Positions 8,051 through 14,119 of a DNA stretch of 18,866 nt are shown here, piece after piece; position 1 is the stretch's first letter, and every line of letters begins with the position of its first letter. The stretch is from an uncultured Collinsella sp. Its GTDB lineage: Bacteria > Actinomycetota > Coriobacteriia > Coriobacteriales > Coriobacteriaceae. Both the position numbers and the translations under genes were made by a program. The stretch is taken from contig CAKUFT010000029.1 in the NCBI GenBank assembly GCA_934650095.1, positions 1 to 18,866 on the forward strand, in the 5' to 3' direction. Under the pieces are notes generated by a model. That model was not told the origin of the DNA and searched no databases. It was given only the letters and a program-made list of their open reading frames with translations.

Positions 8051-8077
8051 CTCATTCCCCTTACCCATCCTCTTGAG

Positions 8078-8110
8078 AAACGGAGTCGTGGCAACACGGC
8101 TCCGTTTTTT
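8078..8110 (+). terminator. Intrinsic terminator after glgP
   Basis: Thirteen-pair stem (8078-8090 with 8095-8107, including one T-G pair) with a GCAA tetraloop, closing into a run of Ts at 8105-8110. It lies 27 bases after the glgP stop codon. Confidence 0.95.
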
Positions 8111-8191
8111 GTGCCCGCACGTTACCCTGTGATCCGACTCGGCCAAACAATCTCGATCCGTAGCAATTACTCAACCAAAACGGTCCCAGCC

Positions 8192-8366
8192 GTTACAGAT
8201 TGAGACATACCGGCCCCTCCCCTTAGGTTTATCTCAATCTGTAACATCTAGCAGGTGTAATTCGCCTTTGGTGTTACAGATTTAGATGAAATGGTTGGCA
8301 CAGCGGAACCGTCTCGATCTGTAACATCTAACGTCCGAAATCGGCCCTACCTGTTACAGATCAAGA
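8192..8366. repeat. Array of five 14-nt units in alternating orientation, about 40-bp period
   Basis: Five copies of GTTACAGATYNAGA alternate in strand: 8192-8205 (+), 8232-8245 (-), 8273-8286 (+), 8312-8325 (-) and 8353-8366 (+). Start-to-start steps are 40, 41, 39 and 41 bp. Copies 1 and 2 are identical; the others differ only at positions 10-11. Both minus copies are followed on the plus strand by ATCTA. The intervening 25-27 bp segments are unrelated to one another. Any two neighbours could form a 14-bp stem. The array lies between the two facing terminators of glgP and the ABC operon, a setting typical of REP/BIME-type elements. In the rest of this 456-bp gap (8111-8191 and 8367-8389) I see no gene or other signal. 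Confidence 0.9.
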
Positions 8367-8389
8367 CAAACTGACAGACGGAAAGCCCC

Positions 8390-8438
8390 AACACAAAGAA
8401 AGGCTCCCCTCTCGCCCAGTGGACGGGAGGGGAGCCTT
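8390..8438 (-). terminator. Intrinsic terminator of the sugar ABC operon
   Basis: Perfect 12-bp stem AAGGCTCCCCTC/GAGGGGAGCCTT (8400-8411 with 8427-8438) around a 15-base centre that can pair further. On the minus strand it is followed by TTCTTTGTGTT. It lies about 70 bases after the stop of the ATPase gene. Confidence 0.85.
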
Positions 8439-8506
8439 ATATGTGACCACGGCAAAAGGATGGCAAAGCCGCAGTCGCCCAAAGGGAGGGCCTGGATGCA
8501 CCGGGC

Positions 8507-9703
8507 CTAGATAAGGTTCTTGCCAGACACCTTATCGAAGAGATGAGTCGCGTTCTTCTCGAACTTGAACCAGATGGGGTCGCCCGCCTTGAGCGCACCC
8601 TTGGCCTCAAGGTCGACAACGGGAATGATCAGGACGAACTGGCCATCGGGAGCAGTCACGTGGACATGCTCGGTCGAACCCATGAGCTCGGTCACCTCGA
8701 CGGTGCCCTGGAGCGCACCCTCCTCGCCCTTGTCGGCAAGCAGGATCTGCTCGGGGCGCACTCCGGCCGTGATCTCCTTCACGTCGCCGCCGTCCCAGTT
8801 GAGAGCAAGCTGAGCGCAGGTCTCGGGGGCCAGCGCGACATTCATGTCGTCGGTCTTGACGGTAAAGCCGTTGCCCGAGCGCACCAGCTGGGCATCGAAG
8901 AAGTTCATCTGCGGCACGCCGATAAAGCCGGCGACGAAGATGTTCGCGGGATGGTTGAAGACCTCCTGCGGGGTGGCGATCTGCTGGACGACGCCGTCCT
9001 TCATGACCACGATGCGGTCGCCGAGGGTCATAGCCTCGGTCTGGTCGTGAGTAACGTAGATGAAGGTGCCCTTGATCTCGTGACGCAGCTTAATGAGCTC
9101 GGCACGCATCTGGTTACGAAGCTTGGCATCCAAGTTGGACAGCGGCTCGTCCATCAGGAAGACCTTGGGGTCACGCACGATGGCGCGGCCGATGGCGACG
9201 CGCTGGCGCTGGCCGCCAGAGAGCGCCTTGGGCTTACGGTCGAGGTACTCGGTAATACCCAGGATCTCAGCAGCGGAGCGAACCTTACGGTCGATCTCGT
9301 CCTTGGGGACCTTCTTGAGCTCGAGCGTAAACGCCATGTTCTCGTACACCGTCATATTGGGATACAGAGCATAGCTCTGGAACACCATGGCGATGTCGCG
9401 GTCCTTGGGAGCGACGTCGTTGACGCGCTTGCCATCGATGAGCACATCGCCCGAGGTGATGTCCTCCAGGCCGGCGACCATGCGCATCGTCGTGGACTTA
9501 CCGCAGCCAGAGGGGCCGACGAGGACGATAAACTCCTGGTCGTGGACGGTGAGGTTAAAGTCCTCTACTGCAAGCACGCCGTCCTCGGTAACCTTGAGGT
9601 TGTGCTTCTTCTCCTCGGTCTTCTTTTTGCCAAAGAAGCCCTTCTTTTTGGACTCGTTGTTGGGATACACCTTCTGAACATGTTTGAGAACGATCTCGGC
9701 CAT
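8507..9703 (-). CDS. CUT1 sugar ABC transporter ATPase, MsmK/UgpC type
   Basis: Cytoplasmic ATPase that should energise the two permeases encoded just upstream. The 398-residue product has Walker A GPSGCGKST, Q-loop VFQSYALYP, signature LSGGQRQR, Walker B VFLMDEP, switch histidine in VTHDQTEAM, and a C-terminal TOBE/OB regulatory region (about 270-398), as in MalK and MsmK. Odd feature: a lysine-rich insertion at about residues 15-42 (including KKKGFFGKKK) between the first two strands, where relatives have only a short turn. The start is preceded by AAAGG eight bases upstream. It is the last gene of the operon, separated from the second permease by 68 bases with a GC-rich hairpin. ATPases of this type often serve several importers. 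Confidence 0.94.
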   Translation of the reverse strand: MAEIVLKHVQKVYPNNESKKKGFFGKKKTEEKKHNLKVTEDGVLAVEDFNLTVHDQEFIVLVGPSGCGKSTTMRMVAGLEDITSGDVLIDGKRVNDVAPKDRDIAMVFQSYALYPNMTVYENMAFTLELKKVPKDEIDRKVRSAAEILGITEYLDRKPKALSGGQRQRVAIGRAIVRDPKVFLMDEPLSNLDAKLRNQMRAELIKLRHEIKGTFIYVTHDQTEAMTLGDRIVVMKDGVVQQIATPQEVFNHPANIFVAGFIGVPQMNFFDAQLVRSGNGFTVKTDDMNVALAPETCAQLALNWDGGDVKEITAGVRPEQILLADKGEEGALQGTVEVTELMGSTEHVHVTAPDGQFVLIIPVVDLEAKGALKAGDPIWFKFEKNATHLFDKVSGKNLI

Positions 9704-9721
9704 GTCTTTACCTTTCGATAC

Positions 9722-9746
9722 GCGGCGCCGCGCTGAGGGGCGCCGC
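9722..9746 (-). other. Intercistronic GC-rich hairpin before the ATPase gene
   Basis: GCGGCGCC (9722-9729) and GGCGCCGC (9739-9746) form an 8-bp stem with a nine-base loop. No T-run follows on the minus strand, so it is not a standard terminator. It may stabilise the upstream mRNA or tune ATPase expression. Confidence 0.5.
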
Positions 9747-9771
9747 CAAAACTTGCAAAACAGTTACGGCA

Positions 9772-10611
9772 TCAGCCCTTGACGGCACCTGCCACAACGC
9801 CGTCAATGATGTACTTCTGGCAGAAGATGTACATGATGACGATGGGGATGACGACCATCATGATGCATGCCATCATGGGGCCGAGCTCGACGTGGCCATA
9901 GCCGCCACGGAAGTACTGGATCAAGATAGGAATGGTCTTGTACTTGGTGGAGTCGAGCGTAAGGTAGGGCAGCAGATAGTCGTTCCAGACCCACATGGTC
10001 TCAAGGATACCGACCGAAAGATAGGTGGGCTTCATAATGGGAAGGACGATCTTAAAGAACACCTGGACCGGGTTGCAGCCGTCGATCATGGCCGCCTCTT
10101 CGATCTCGAGCGGGATGTTCTTTACAAAGCCGGCGAACATAAAGACCGCGAGGCCCGCGCCAAAACCAAGGTAGATGAAGCAGATGTTAAACGGCGTGTT
10201 AAAGCCGATGCGGTCCGCGAGGTTGGACAGCGTGAACATGAGCATCTGGAAGGGCACGACCATCGAGAAGACGAACAGGTAATAGAAGAAGTTCGAGATC
10301 TTGCTGTTGACGCGCACCACGTACCAAGCGCACATGGAGCAGCACACCAGAATCAGCACGACCGACGTGACCGTGATGATAAGCGAGTACATAAACGCCG
10401 AGGCAAAGCCCTGCTCGTTCAGAGCGTGCACGTAGTTTGCGAGGCCGTTGAACGTCTCGGGCGTGAGCAGATCGAACGCCGTTGTGGTGCTGATTGCGGT
10501 CGCTTTCTTAAAGGAATTGAGCGCAATCATGAACACGGGGTAGATCCATGCGAGCGACAGGATCGTAAAGAAGATCGAGAGCACGCGGTTGATAGCCTTA
10601 TCGCGTTTCAT
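9772..10611 (-). CDS. CUT1 sugar ABC transporter permease, MalG type
   Basis: Inner-membrane permease forming the channel with the MalF-type partner. The 279-residue product has about six membrane segments, starting with SIFFTILSLAWIYPVFMIALNSFK, and the cytoplasmic EAA loop EEAAMIDGCNPVQVFFKIVLP that docks on the ATPase. The C-terminal end (GVVAGAVKG) matches the conserved tail of MalG-type proteins. Its ATG overlaps the stop of the preceding permease by one base (TAATG), with GGAGGT inside that gene, which indicates translational coupling. The substrate cannot be read from sequence; context suggests maltodextrins or other alpha-glucosides. Confidence 0.93.
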   Translation of the reverse strand: MKRDKAINRVLSIFFTILSLAWIYPVFMIALNSFKKATAISTTTAFDLLTPETFNGLANYVHALNEQGFASAFMYSLIITVTSVVLILVCCSMCAWYVVRVNSKISNFFYYLFVFSMVVPFQMLMFTLSNLADRIGFNTPFNICFIYLGFGAGLAVFMFAGFVKNIPLEIEEAAMIDGCNPVQVFFKIVLPIMKPTYLSVGILETMWVWNDYLLPYLTLDSTKYKTIPILIQYFRGGYGHVELGPMMACIMMVVIPIVIMYIFCQKYIIDGVVAGAVKG

Positions 10612-11465
10612 TACTGCTGCACCTCCTTGGACCTCGTGGCCTTAAGCTGGATCATAGAAATAGCGACAACCAGGATGCAGAAGATAACTGCCTTGGCCTG
10701 ACCGATGCCCTGCCATGCGATGCCAGCACGCGAATAGAACGTGTTGTAGATGTTCAGGGCGAGCATCTCGGTGGAGTGCGCCGGGGCGCCACCGGTAAGG
10801 GCGAGGTTCTGGTCGAACAGCTTAAAGCCGTTGGTGATGGACAGGAACAGGCAGATGGTGATGGTCGGCATCAGGTTGGGGATCTTAACCTTCCAAAACG
10901 TCTGCCATGCCGTAGCGCCATCGACCTTGGCGGCCTCGATGTAGTCAGACGGAATGGACTGCAGACCGGCGATGTAGATGATCATCATGTAGCCGACCTG
11001 TTGCCACAGGGTCAGGATGATAAGGCCCCAGAAGCCAGCGGCGGAGTTGAGGGCGATAAGCTGGGCACCCACGTTGGAGAGCAGGCAGTTGATCAGAATC
11101 TGCCAAATGTAACCCAGTACAATGCCGCCAATCAGGTTAGGCATAAAGAAAATCGTACGGAAGATGTTGGTGCCCTTGAGCGCCTTGCGGGTGAGCGCCT
11201 GCGCAATGGCCAGCGCGATCACGTTGATGAGCACCGTCGACAGGAAGGCAAACGCCACGGTAAAGAAGAACGACGTGGAGAACTGCGGGTCGGTCAGTGC
11301 GCGCACGTAGTTCTCGATACCGACAAAGTGCGCGTTATTGATGGTAATAAACTGGCAGAACGAGAGATAGAAACCCTGGATAAAGGGAATCACGAACCCG
11401 ATCATAAACGCCAGACACGTGGGCAGCATAAAGAGCGGCCACCAGCGCTTGAGTGCTTTGCCCAT
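10611..11465 (-). CDS. CUT1 sugar ABC transporter permease, MalF type
   Basis: Inner-membrane permease of the same importer. The 284-residue product has about six membrane segments, lacks the long periplasmic P2 loop of E. coli MalF as usual in Gram-positive CUT1 systems, and carries the EAA motif EAAKVDGATAWQTFWKVKIP. The C-terminus is short and charged (ATRSKEVQQ). The start has AAAGGA six bases upstream. It is 87 bases downstream of the binding-protein gene with a strong hairpin between, and overlaps the next permease gene by one base. Confidence 0.93.
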   Translation of the reverse strand: MGKALKRWWPLFMLPTCLAFMIGFVIPFIQGFYLSFCQFITINNAHFVGIENYVRALTDPQFSTSFFFTVAFAFLSTVLINVIALAIAQALTRKALKGTNIFRTIFFMPNLIGGIVLGYIWQILINCLLSNVGAQLIALNSAAGFWGLIILTLWQQVGYMMIIYIAGLQSIPSDYIEAAKVDGATAWQTFWKVKIPNLMPTITICLFLSITNGFKLFDQNLALTGGAPAHSTEMLALNIYNTFYSRAGIAWQGIGQAKAVIFCILVVAISMIQLKATRSKEVQQ

Positions 11466-11485
11466 AGAAGGGTCCTTTCAATATG

Positions 11486-11521
11486 CAGGGGGCGGGCAAA
11501 CCTACGTCTGCCCGCCCCCTG
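11486..11521 (-). other. Intercistronic hairpin between binding-protein and permease genes
   Basis: CAGGGGGCGGGCA (11486-11498) and TGCCCGCCCCCTG (11509-11521) form a perfect 13-bp stem with a ten-base loop. On the minus strand the stem is followed by CATATTGAAAGG, the ribosome binding site of the permease gene, not by a T-run. Such hairpins behind binding-protein genes commonly protect the 3' end or thin out downstream transcription, so that binding protein outnumbers permease. Confidence 0.75.
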
Positions 11522-11552
11522 TCGCTAATCAGATAGCTTGGGCAGCAACTGC

Positions 11553-12869
11553 TTACTCGGAAGCAGCCTTCTCGGTCTTCCAGCCATCGACGAAGGCGTT
11601 CTTGACGCCGTCCCACTTGGTGTTGTCGGCAGCATAAGCGATGAGAGCCTGCTTGAGGTTCTTCTTCCACTCCTCGGAGGGGATGTAAACGAAGTCCCAA
11701 GCGACGGTCTTCTTGCCGTCCTTGGCCATAGCAACGGCCTGCTGTGAGAAGACGTTGGTGGTCTCCTTAGCGCTCTTGAACGGGGCGGTCAGACCCATCT
11801 TGTCAGCGATGATGCTGGTGGCGGTGTCAGAAGTGACGCACCAATACATGAAGTCCTCGGTGGCCTTCTGGGCATCCTCGGAAGCCTGGGAGCTCACGCA
11901 CCAGTAGTTCTCGCCGCCGGAGCACAGGCCCTGGTTCTCCTCGCCGTCGACGCCGATGTAGATCGGCAGCATGCCGAGCTGATCGTCGGTCATACCGGCC
12001 TTGGTGAGGTCGGCGTAGGCCCAAGAGCCGTTCTGGTAGAAGACGGCCTTGCCGGTTGCGAACTCGTTGGTGGCGTCGTCACCGGTCTTGGAGGCGAGCT
12101 GCGAAGGATCGCAGGTGGAGTCGGTGATGTACAGGTCGAAGATCTGCTTAAAGTTGTCGAGATACTCGCCCTTGATCTCGTCGTCCTCCTGGTTGTGCTC
12201 CTTCTCGAACTCGTAGTAGAGCGGGAGGTTGGCGAGGTGGGTGGTGTAGCGCCAGCTGGAGGAGTCATCCATGCCGGCGGAAGTGAAGGCACCGTCAACG
12301 CCGAGCTCGTCCTTGCGGGCCTGGATGTCATCGGCGCAAGCCTTCAGCTTGTCGAAGGAGTTGATGTCCTCGGCCTTGTAGCCAGCCTTCTCGAGGAGCT
12401 CCTTGTTGTAGATGATGCCGTAGCTCTCCTGAACCCAGTCGATACCCAGATCCTTGCCGTCGGACTGCAGAGCCAGGGAGTCGTCGATGAGCTCGCCGCG
12501 GAGCTTGGTGTCGGACAGATCAGCGCAGTAGTCCTTCCAGTTCTTAAGGCCGGTGGGGCCGTTGACCTGGAACAGCGTCGGAGCGGAGCTCTTGGACATC
12601 TCGGACTTGAGCTTCTCCTCGTAGGTGTTGGAAGCGGCGGTCACGATCTTGACCTCGACGCCCTTCTCCTCCTTGTACGCCTTGGCGATCTCCTTCCACT
12701 CCTTGTCGACCTCGGGCTTAAACTGGAGGAAGTAGACCTCGGCAGCGTCACCAGAAGCAGAGGAGCCAGAGCCGGCAGAACCACCGCAGCCCACGAGGCC
12801 CAGACCAAGAACCGCAGCCGCGGAACCAGCAAAGCCCAGGAACTGCCTTCTGCTCATTTCGTTCTTCAT
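11553..12869 (-). CDS. CUT1 sugar-binding lipoprotein with Tat signal
   Basis: Membrane-anchored solute-binding protein (family 1, MalE-like) that captures the sugar and delivers it to the permeases. The 438-residue product starts MKNEMSRRQFLGFAG, a twin-arginine signal (SRRQFLGF), and continues to the lipobox LVGC followed by a Gly/Ser-rich linker. The mature part has the usual two-lobe features, including WVQESYGIIYNKELLEKAGY, GKAVFYQNGSWAY and a Trp-rich C-terminal half. I chose ATG 12869 because AGGGTGG lies six bases upstream and the Tat signal then starts five residues in; the frame is open to 12959 without signal-like residues. First gene of the four-gene operon. The substrate is not determined; maltodextrin or another alpha-glucoside is inferred from malQ/glgP and the TreR-like regulator. 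Confidence 0.93.
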   Translation of the reverse strand: MKNEMSRRQFLGFAGSAAAVLGLGLVGCGGSAGSGSSASGDAAEVYFLQFKPEVDKEWKEIAKAYKEEKGVEVKIVTAASNTYEEKLKSEMSKSSAPTLFQVNGPTGLKNWKDYCADLSDTKLRGELIDDSLALQSDGKDLGIDWVQESYGIIYNKELLEKAGYKAEDINSFDKLKACADDIQARKDELGVDGAFTSAGMDDSSSWRYTTHLANLPLYYEFEKEHNQEDDEIKGEYLDNFKQIFDLYITDSTCDPSQLASKTGDDATNEFATGKAVFYQNGSWAYADLTKAGMTDDQLGMLPIYIGVDGEENQGLCSGGENYWCVSSQASEDAQKATEDFMYWCVTSDTATSIIADKMGLTAPFKSAKETTNVFSQQAVAMAKDGKKTVAWDFVYIPSEEWKKNLKQALIAYAADNTKWDGVKNAFVDGWKTEKAASE

Positions 12870-12957
12870 TACAATCCACCCTTTCACACCGTGGCGGCAC
12901 CCTTTGCCGCCGCCTTCGGAGATTGGCTCGGGGACTTTGCCCCTTTTGCTAATTTGC

Positions 12958-12989
12958 ACAATACGCTATTTGGCTAGTTGTTTGAACAA
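12958..12989 (-). promoter_or_regulatory. Likely promoter and operator of the sugar ABC operon
   Basis: On the minus strand TTCAAA (12986-12981) and TATTGT (12963-12958) are 17 bases apart, each a four-of-six match to sigma-70 boxes. The -35 box lies inside the palindrome TTGTTTGAACAA (12978-12989, arms TTGTT/AACAA), so a bound repressor would exclude polymerase. The leader, about 80 bases long, holds two small hairpins (12893-12911 and 12930-12943) before the ribosome binding site. Confidence 0.5.
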
Positions 12990-13040
12990 GTATTACTAGA
13001 GCGGTAGAAAAACTTCGGTGAACGGTAATTTCGACTTGAT

Positions 13041-13064
13041 ACTTGACAAGTTTTGTATAAACAA
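13041..13064. promoter_or_regulatory. Upstream operator-like palindromes of the ABC operon
   Basis: Two palindromes lie side by side: ACTTGACAAGT (13041-13051, 5-bp arms around one base) and TTGTATAAACAA (13053-13064, arms TTGT/ACAA). The second is close to the TTGTATATACAA type recognised by TreR of Bacillus subtilis, and the nearest gene encodes a TreR-like protein. They are about 60-75 bases upstream of the proposed -35 box and could support repression by looping. Confidence 0.45.
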
Positions 13065-13082
13065 TTATTTGTTATCGAATGC

Positions 13083-13137
13083 AGAGAAAACGCCCGGTCA
13101 AGCCGATGCATCGTCGGTTTGACCGGGCGTTTTCTCT
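13083..13137 (-). terminator. Terminator after the TreR-like regulator gene
   Basis: A 24-pair stem (13083-13106 with 13114-13137, one G-T pair) with a seven-base loop. The 3' arm read on the minus strand contains GCGTTTTCTCT, so the T-run is within the stem. It starts 39 bases after the regulator's stop codon and isolates it from the ABC operon. The T-run on the plus strand suggests that it could act in both directions. Confidence 0.8.
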
Positions 13138-13175
13138 TTGAGGGCATGAGTCTCGTCAGGCTGCGAGCTAGCCGG

Positions 13176-13895
13176 CTATCGCTTGGAGTTGACGCGGTAG
13201 TGGAAGATCTCAGGATGCGTGCGGGCATGCGTGACCTCGAACAAGATGCCGTCCGAGGTGTACGACTGGCTCTCCATGACGGCGACACAGTTGTATTTGC
13301 CAAGGTCCAAGTAGCTGCAGTCCTCATCGTTGGCGAGCTCGACACTCACCGTACGGCGGCTCGCCATCACTTTGATGCCGCGCTTGTGCTCCAGATAGTC
13401 GTAGATAGACTTCTCGGCGACCTCGGGCGTCAGGCCCTTGGCGATCGACTCCAAAAAGTAGCCGTGGTCCACCTGGCGAGCACTGCCGTTGAGGCTTCGG
13501 ACACGCACTACACGAATCAGCTCCTCGCCCACCTTAAAGCCCAGGCGACGAGAAAGTTGCTCCGTGCAAATCAAATGTTCAAAAGACTTGACCTCGGTCG
13601 ATGCAACGGCATTGTTGCGTTTTGCGAACTCGCCAAACGACTCAACCTCTTCGAGTGCGCCCAGCATGTCGGTTTCGCCCTTAAGCCAAATAACGCGCAC
13701 GCCCTTGCCGTGTATGGGCTGCACAAACATCCCGTCGGCCAGCATACCCAAGGCGCGACGGACGGTATTGCGAGTACATCCGAACTCCGCGGTCAACTCA
13801 GCTTCGGTTGGCAGCATCTCCTGAAACGCATAGGTCCCATTAATGATGCGCGAGCGTATTTCTCGGTAGATTCCTTCGTATATCGCTTTTGGCAT
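13176..13895 (-). CDS. GntR-family (HutC/UTRA) regulator, TreR-like
   Basis: DNA-binding repressor that probably senses a sugar or sugar phosphate. Residues about 5-70 form a winged helix-turn-helix: IYEGIYREIRSRIINGTY, then LPTEAELTAEFGCTRNTVRRAL, then a wing ending in PIHGKGVRV. Residues about 90-235 form a UTRA effector domain with YDYLEHKRGIKV, DLGKYNCVAVMES and the DGILFEVTHARTHPEIFHY end, which resembles TreR, the trehalose-6-phosphate-responsive repressor. The 239-residue length is typical. The start has GAGGTG six bases upstream. It is divergent from the PTS gene and upstream of the ABC operon, with related palindromes near all three. The effector might be the phosphorylated disaccharide made by the PTS; this is inference. 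Confidence 0.88.
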   Translation of the reverse strand: MPKAIYEGIYREIRSRIINGTYAFQEMLPTEAELTAEFGCTRNTVRRALGMLADGMFVQPIHGKGVRVIWLKGETDMLGALEEVESFGEFAKRNNAVASTEVKSFEHLICTEQLSRRLGFKVGEELIRVVRVRSLNGSARQVDHGYFLESIAKGLTPEVAEKSIYDYLEHKRGIKVMASRRTVSVELANDEDCSYLDLGKYNCVAVMESQSYTSDGILFEVTHARTHPEIFHYRVNSKR

Positions 13896-13947
13896 GACTT
13901 CACCTCTAATGAATATGTATGGCTAGGCACGATAGCATTTCTTTGGG

Positions 13948-13996
13948 TTGTTTAAACCGATTATCGGTAAAGCACGGATTATTTACCGTCGACGGT
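13948..13996. promoter_or_regulatory. Palindrome cluster in the regulator/PTS divergent region
   Basis: Three adjoining palindromes: TTGTTTAAACCG (13948-13959, core GTTTAAAC, related to the candidate operators at malQ and the ABC operon), ACCGATTATCGGT (13956-13968) and ACCGTCGACGGT (13985-13996, perfect). GGTAAA (13966-13971) and TTTACC (13982-13987) pair across the last gap. On the minus strand TTTAAA and TATCGT, 16 bases apart, may be the regulator's promoter and overlap the first palindrome. On the plus strand TACAAT at 14057-14062 is a possible -10 for the PTS gene, with no clear -35. Confidence 0.5.
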
Positions 13997-14119
13997 TCCC
14001 CCGAAACCCAACTCGGACCGAATCAAAACCGTCAATGCGGCAAGCAGCCAGTCCTCTACAATGAGTTCATTGCTTAAACGTTCTTGCTCGCACAGCATGT
14101 TGCATCCGGAAGGCATATT

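Noticed and set aside
6251..8146. 631-residue open frame on the minus strand opposite glgP
   Set aside because: It is a shadow of glgP in GC-rich DNA: its composition is low-complexity Val/Asp/Gly/Leu, it shows no family motif, and the plus strand encodes a clear phosphorylase.
8192..8366. CRISPR array
   Set aside because: The repeats alternate in orientation, are only 14 nt long and number five, and there are no cas genes; CRISPR repeats are longer and all point the same way.
8543..9736. 397-residue plus-strand open frame opposite the ATPase gene
   Set aside because: Antisense shadow; the minus strand has all ABC ATPase motifs and a ribosome binding site.
12870..12959. N-terminal extension of the sugar-binding lipoprotein from 12959
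   Set aside because: It would place 30 charged residues before a Tat signal that must be near the N-terminus, and the proposed -10 box overlaps its start.
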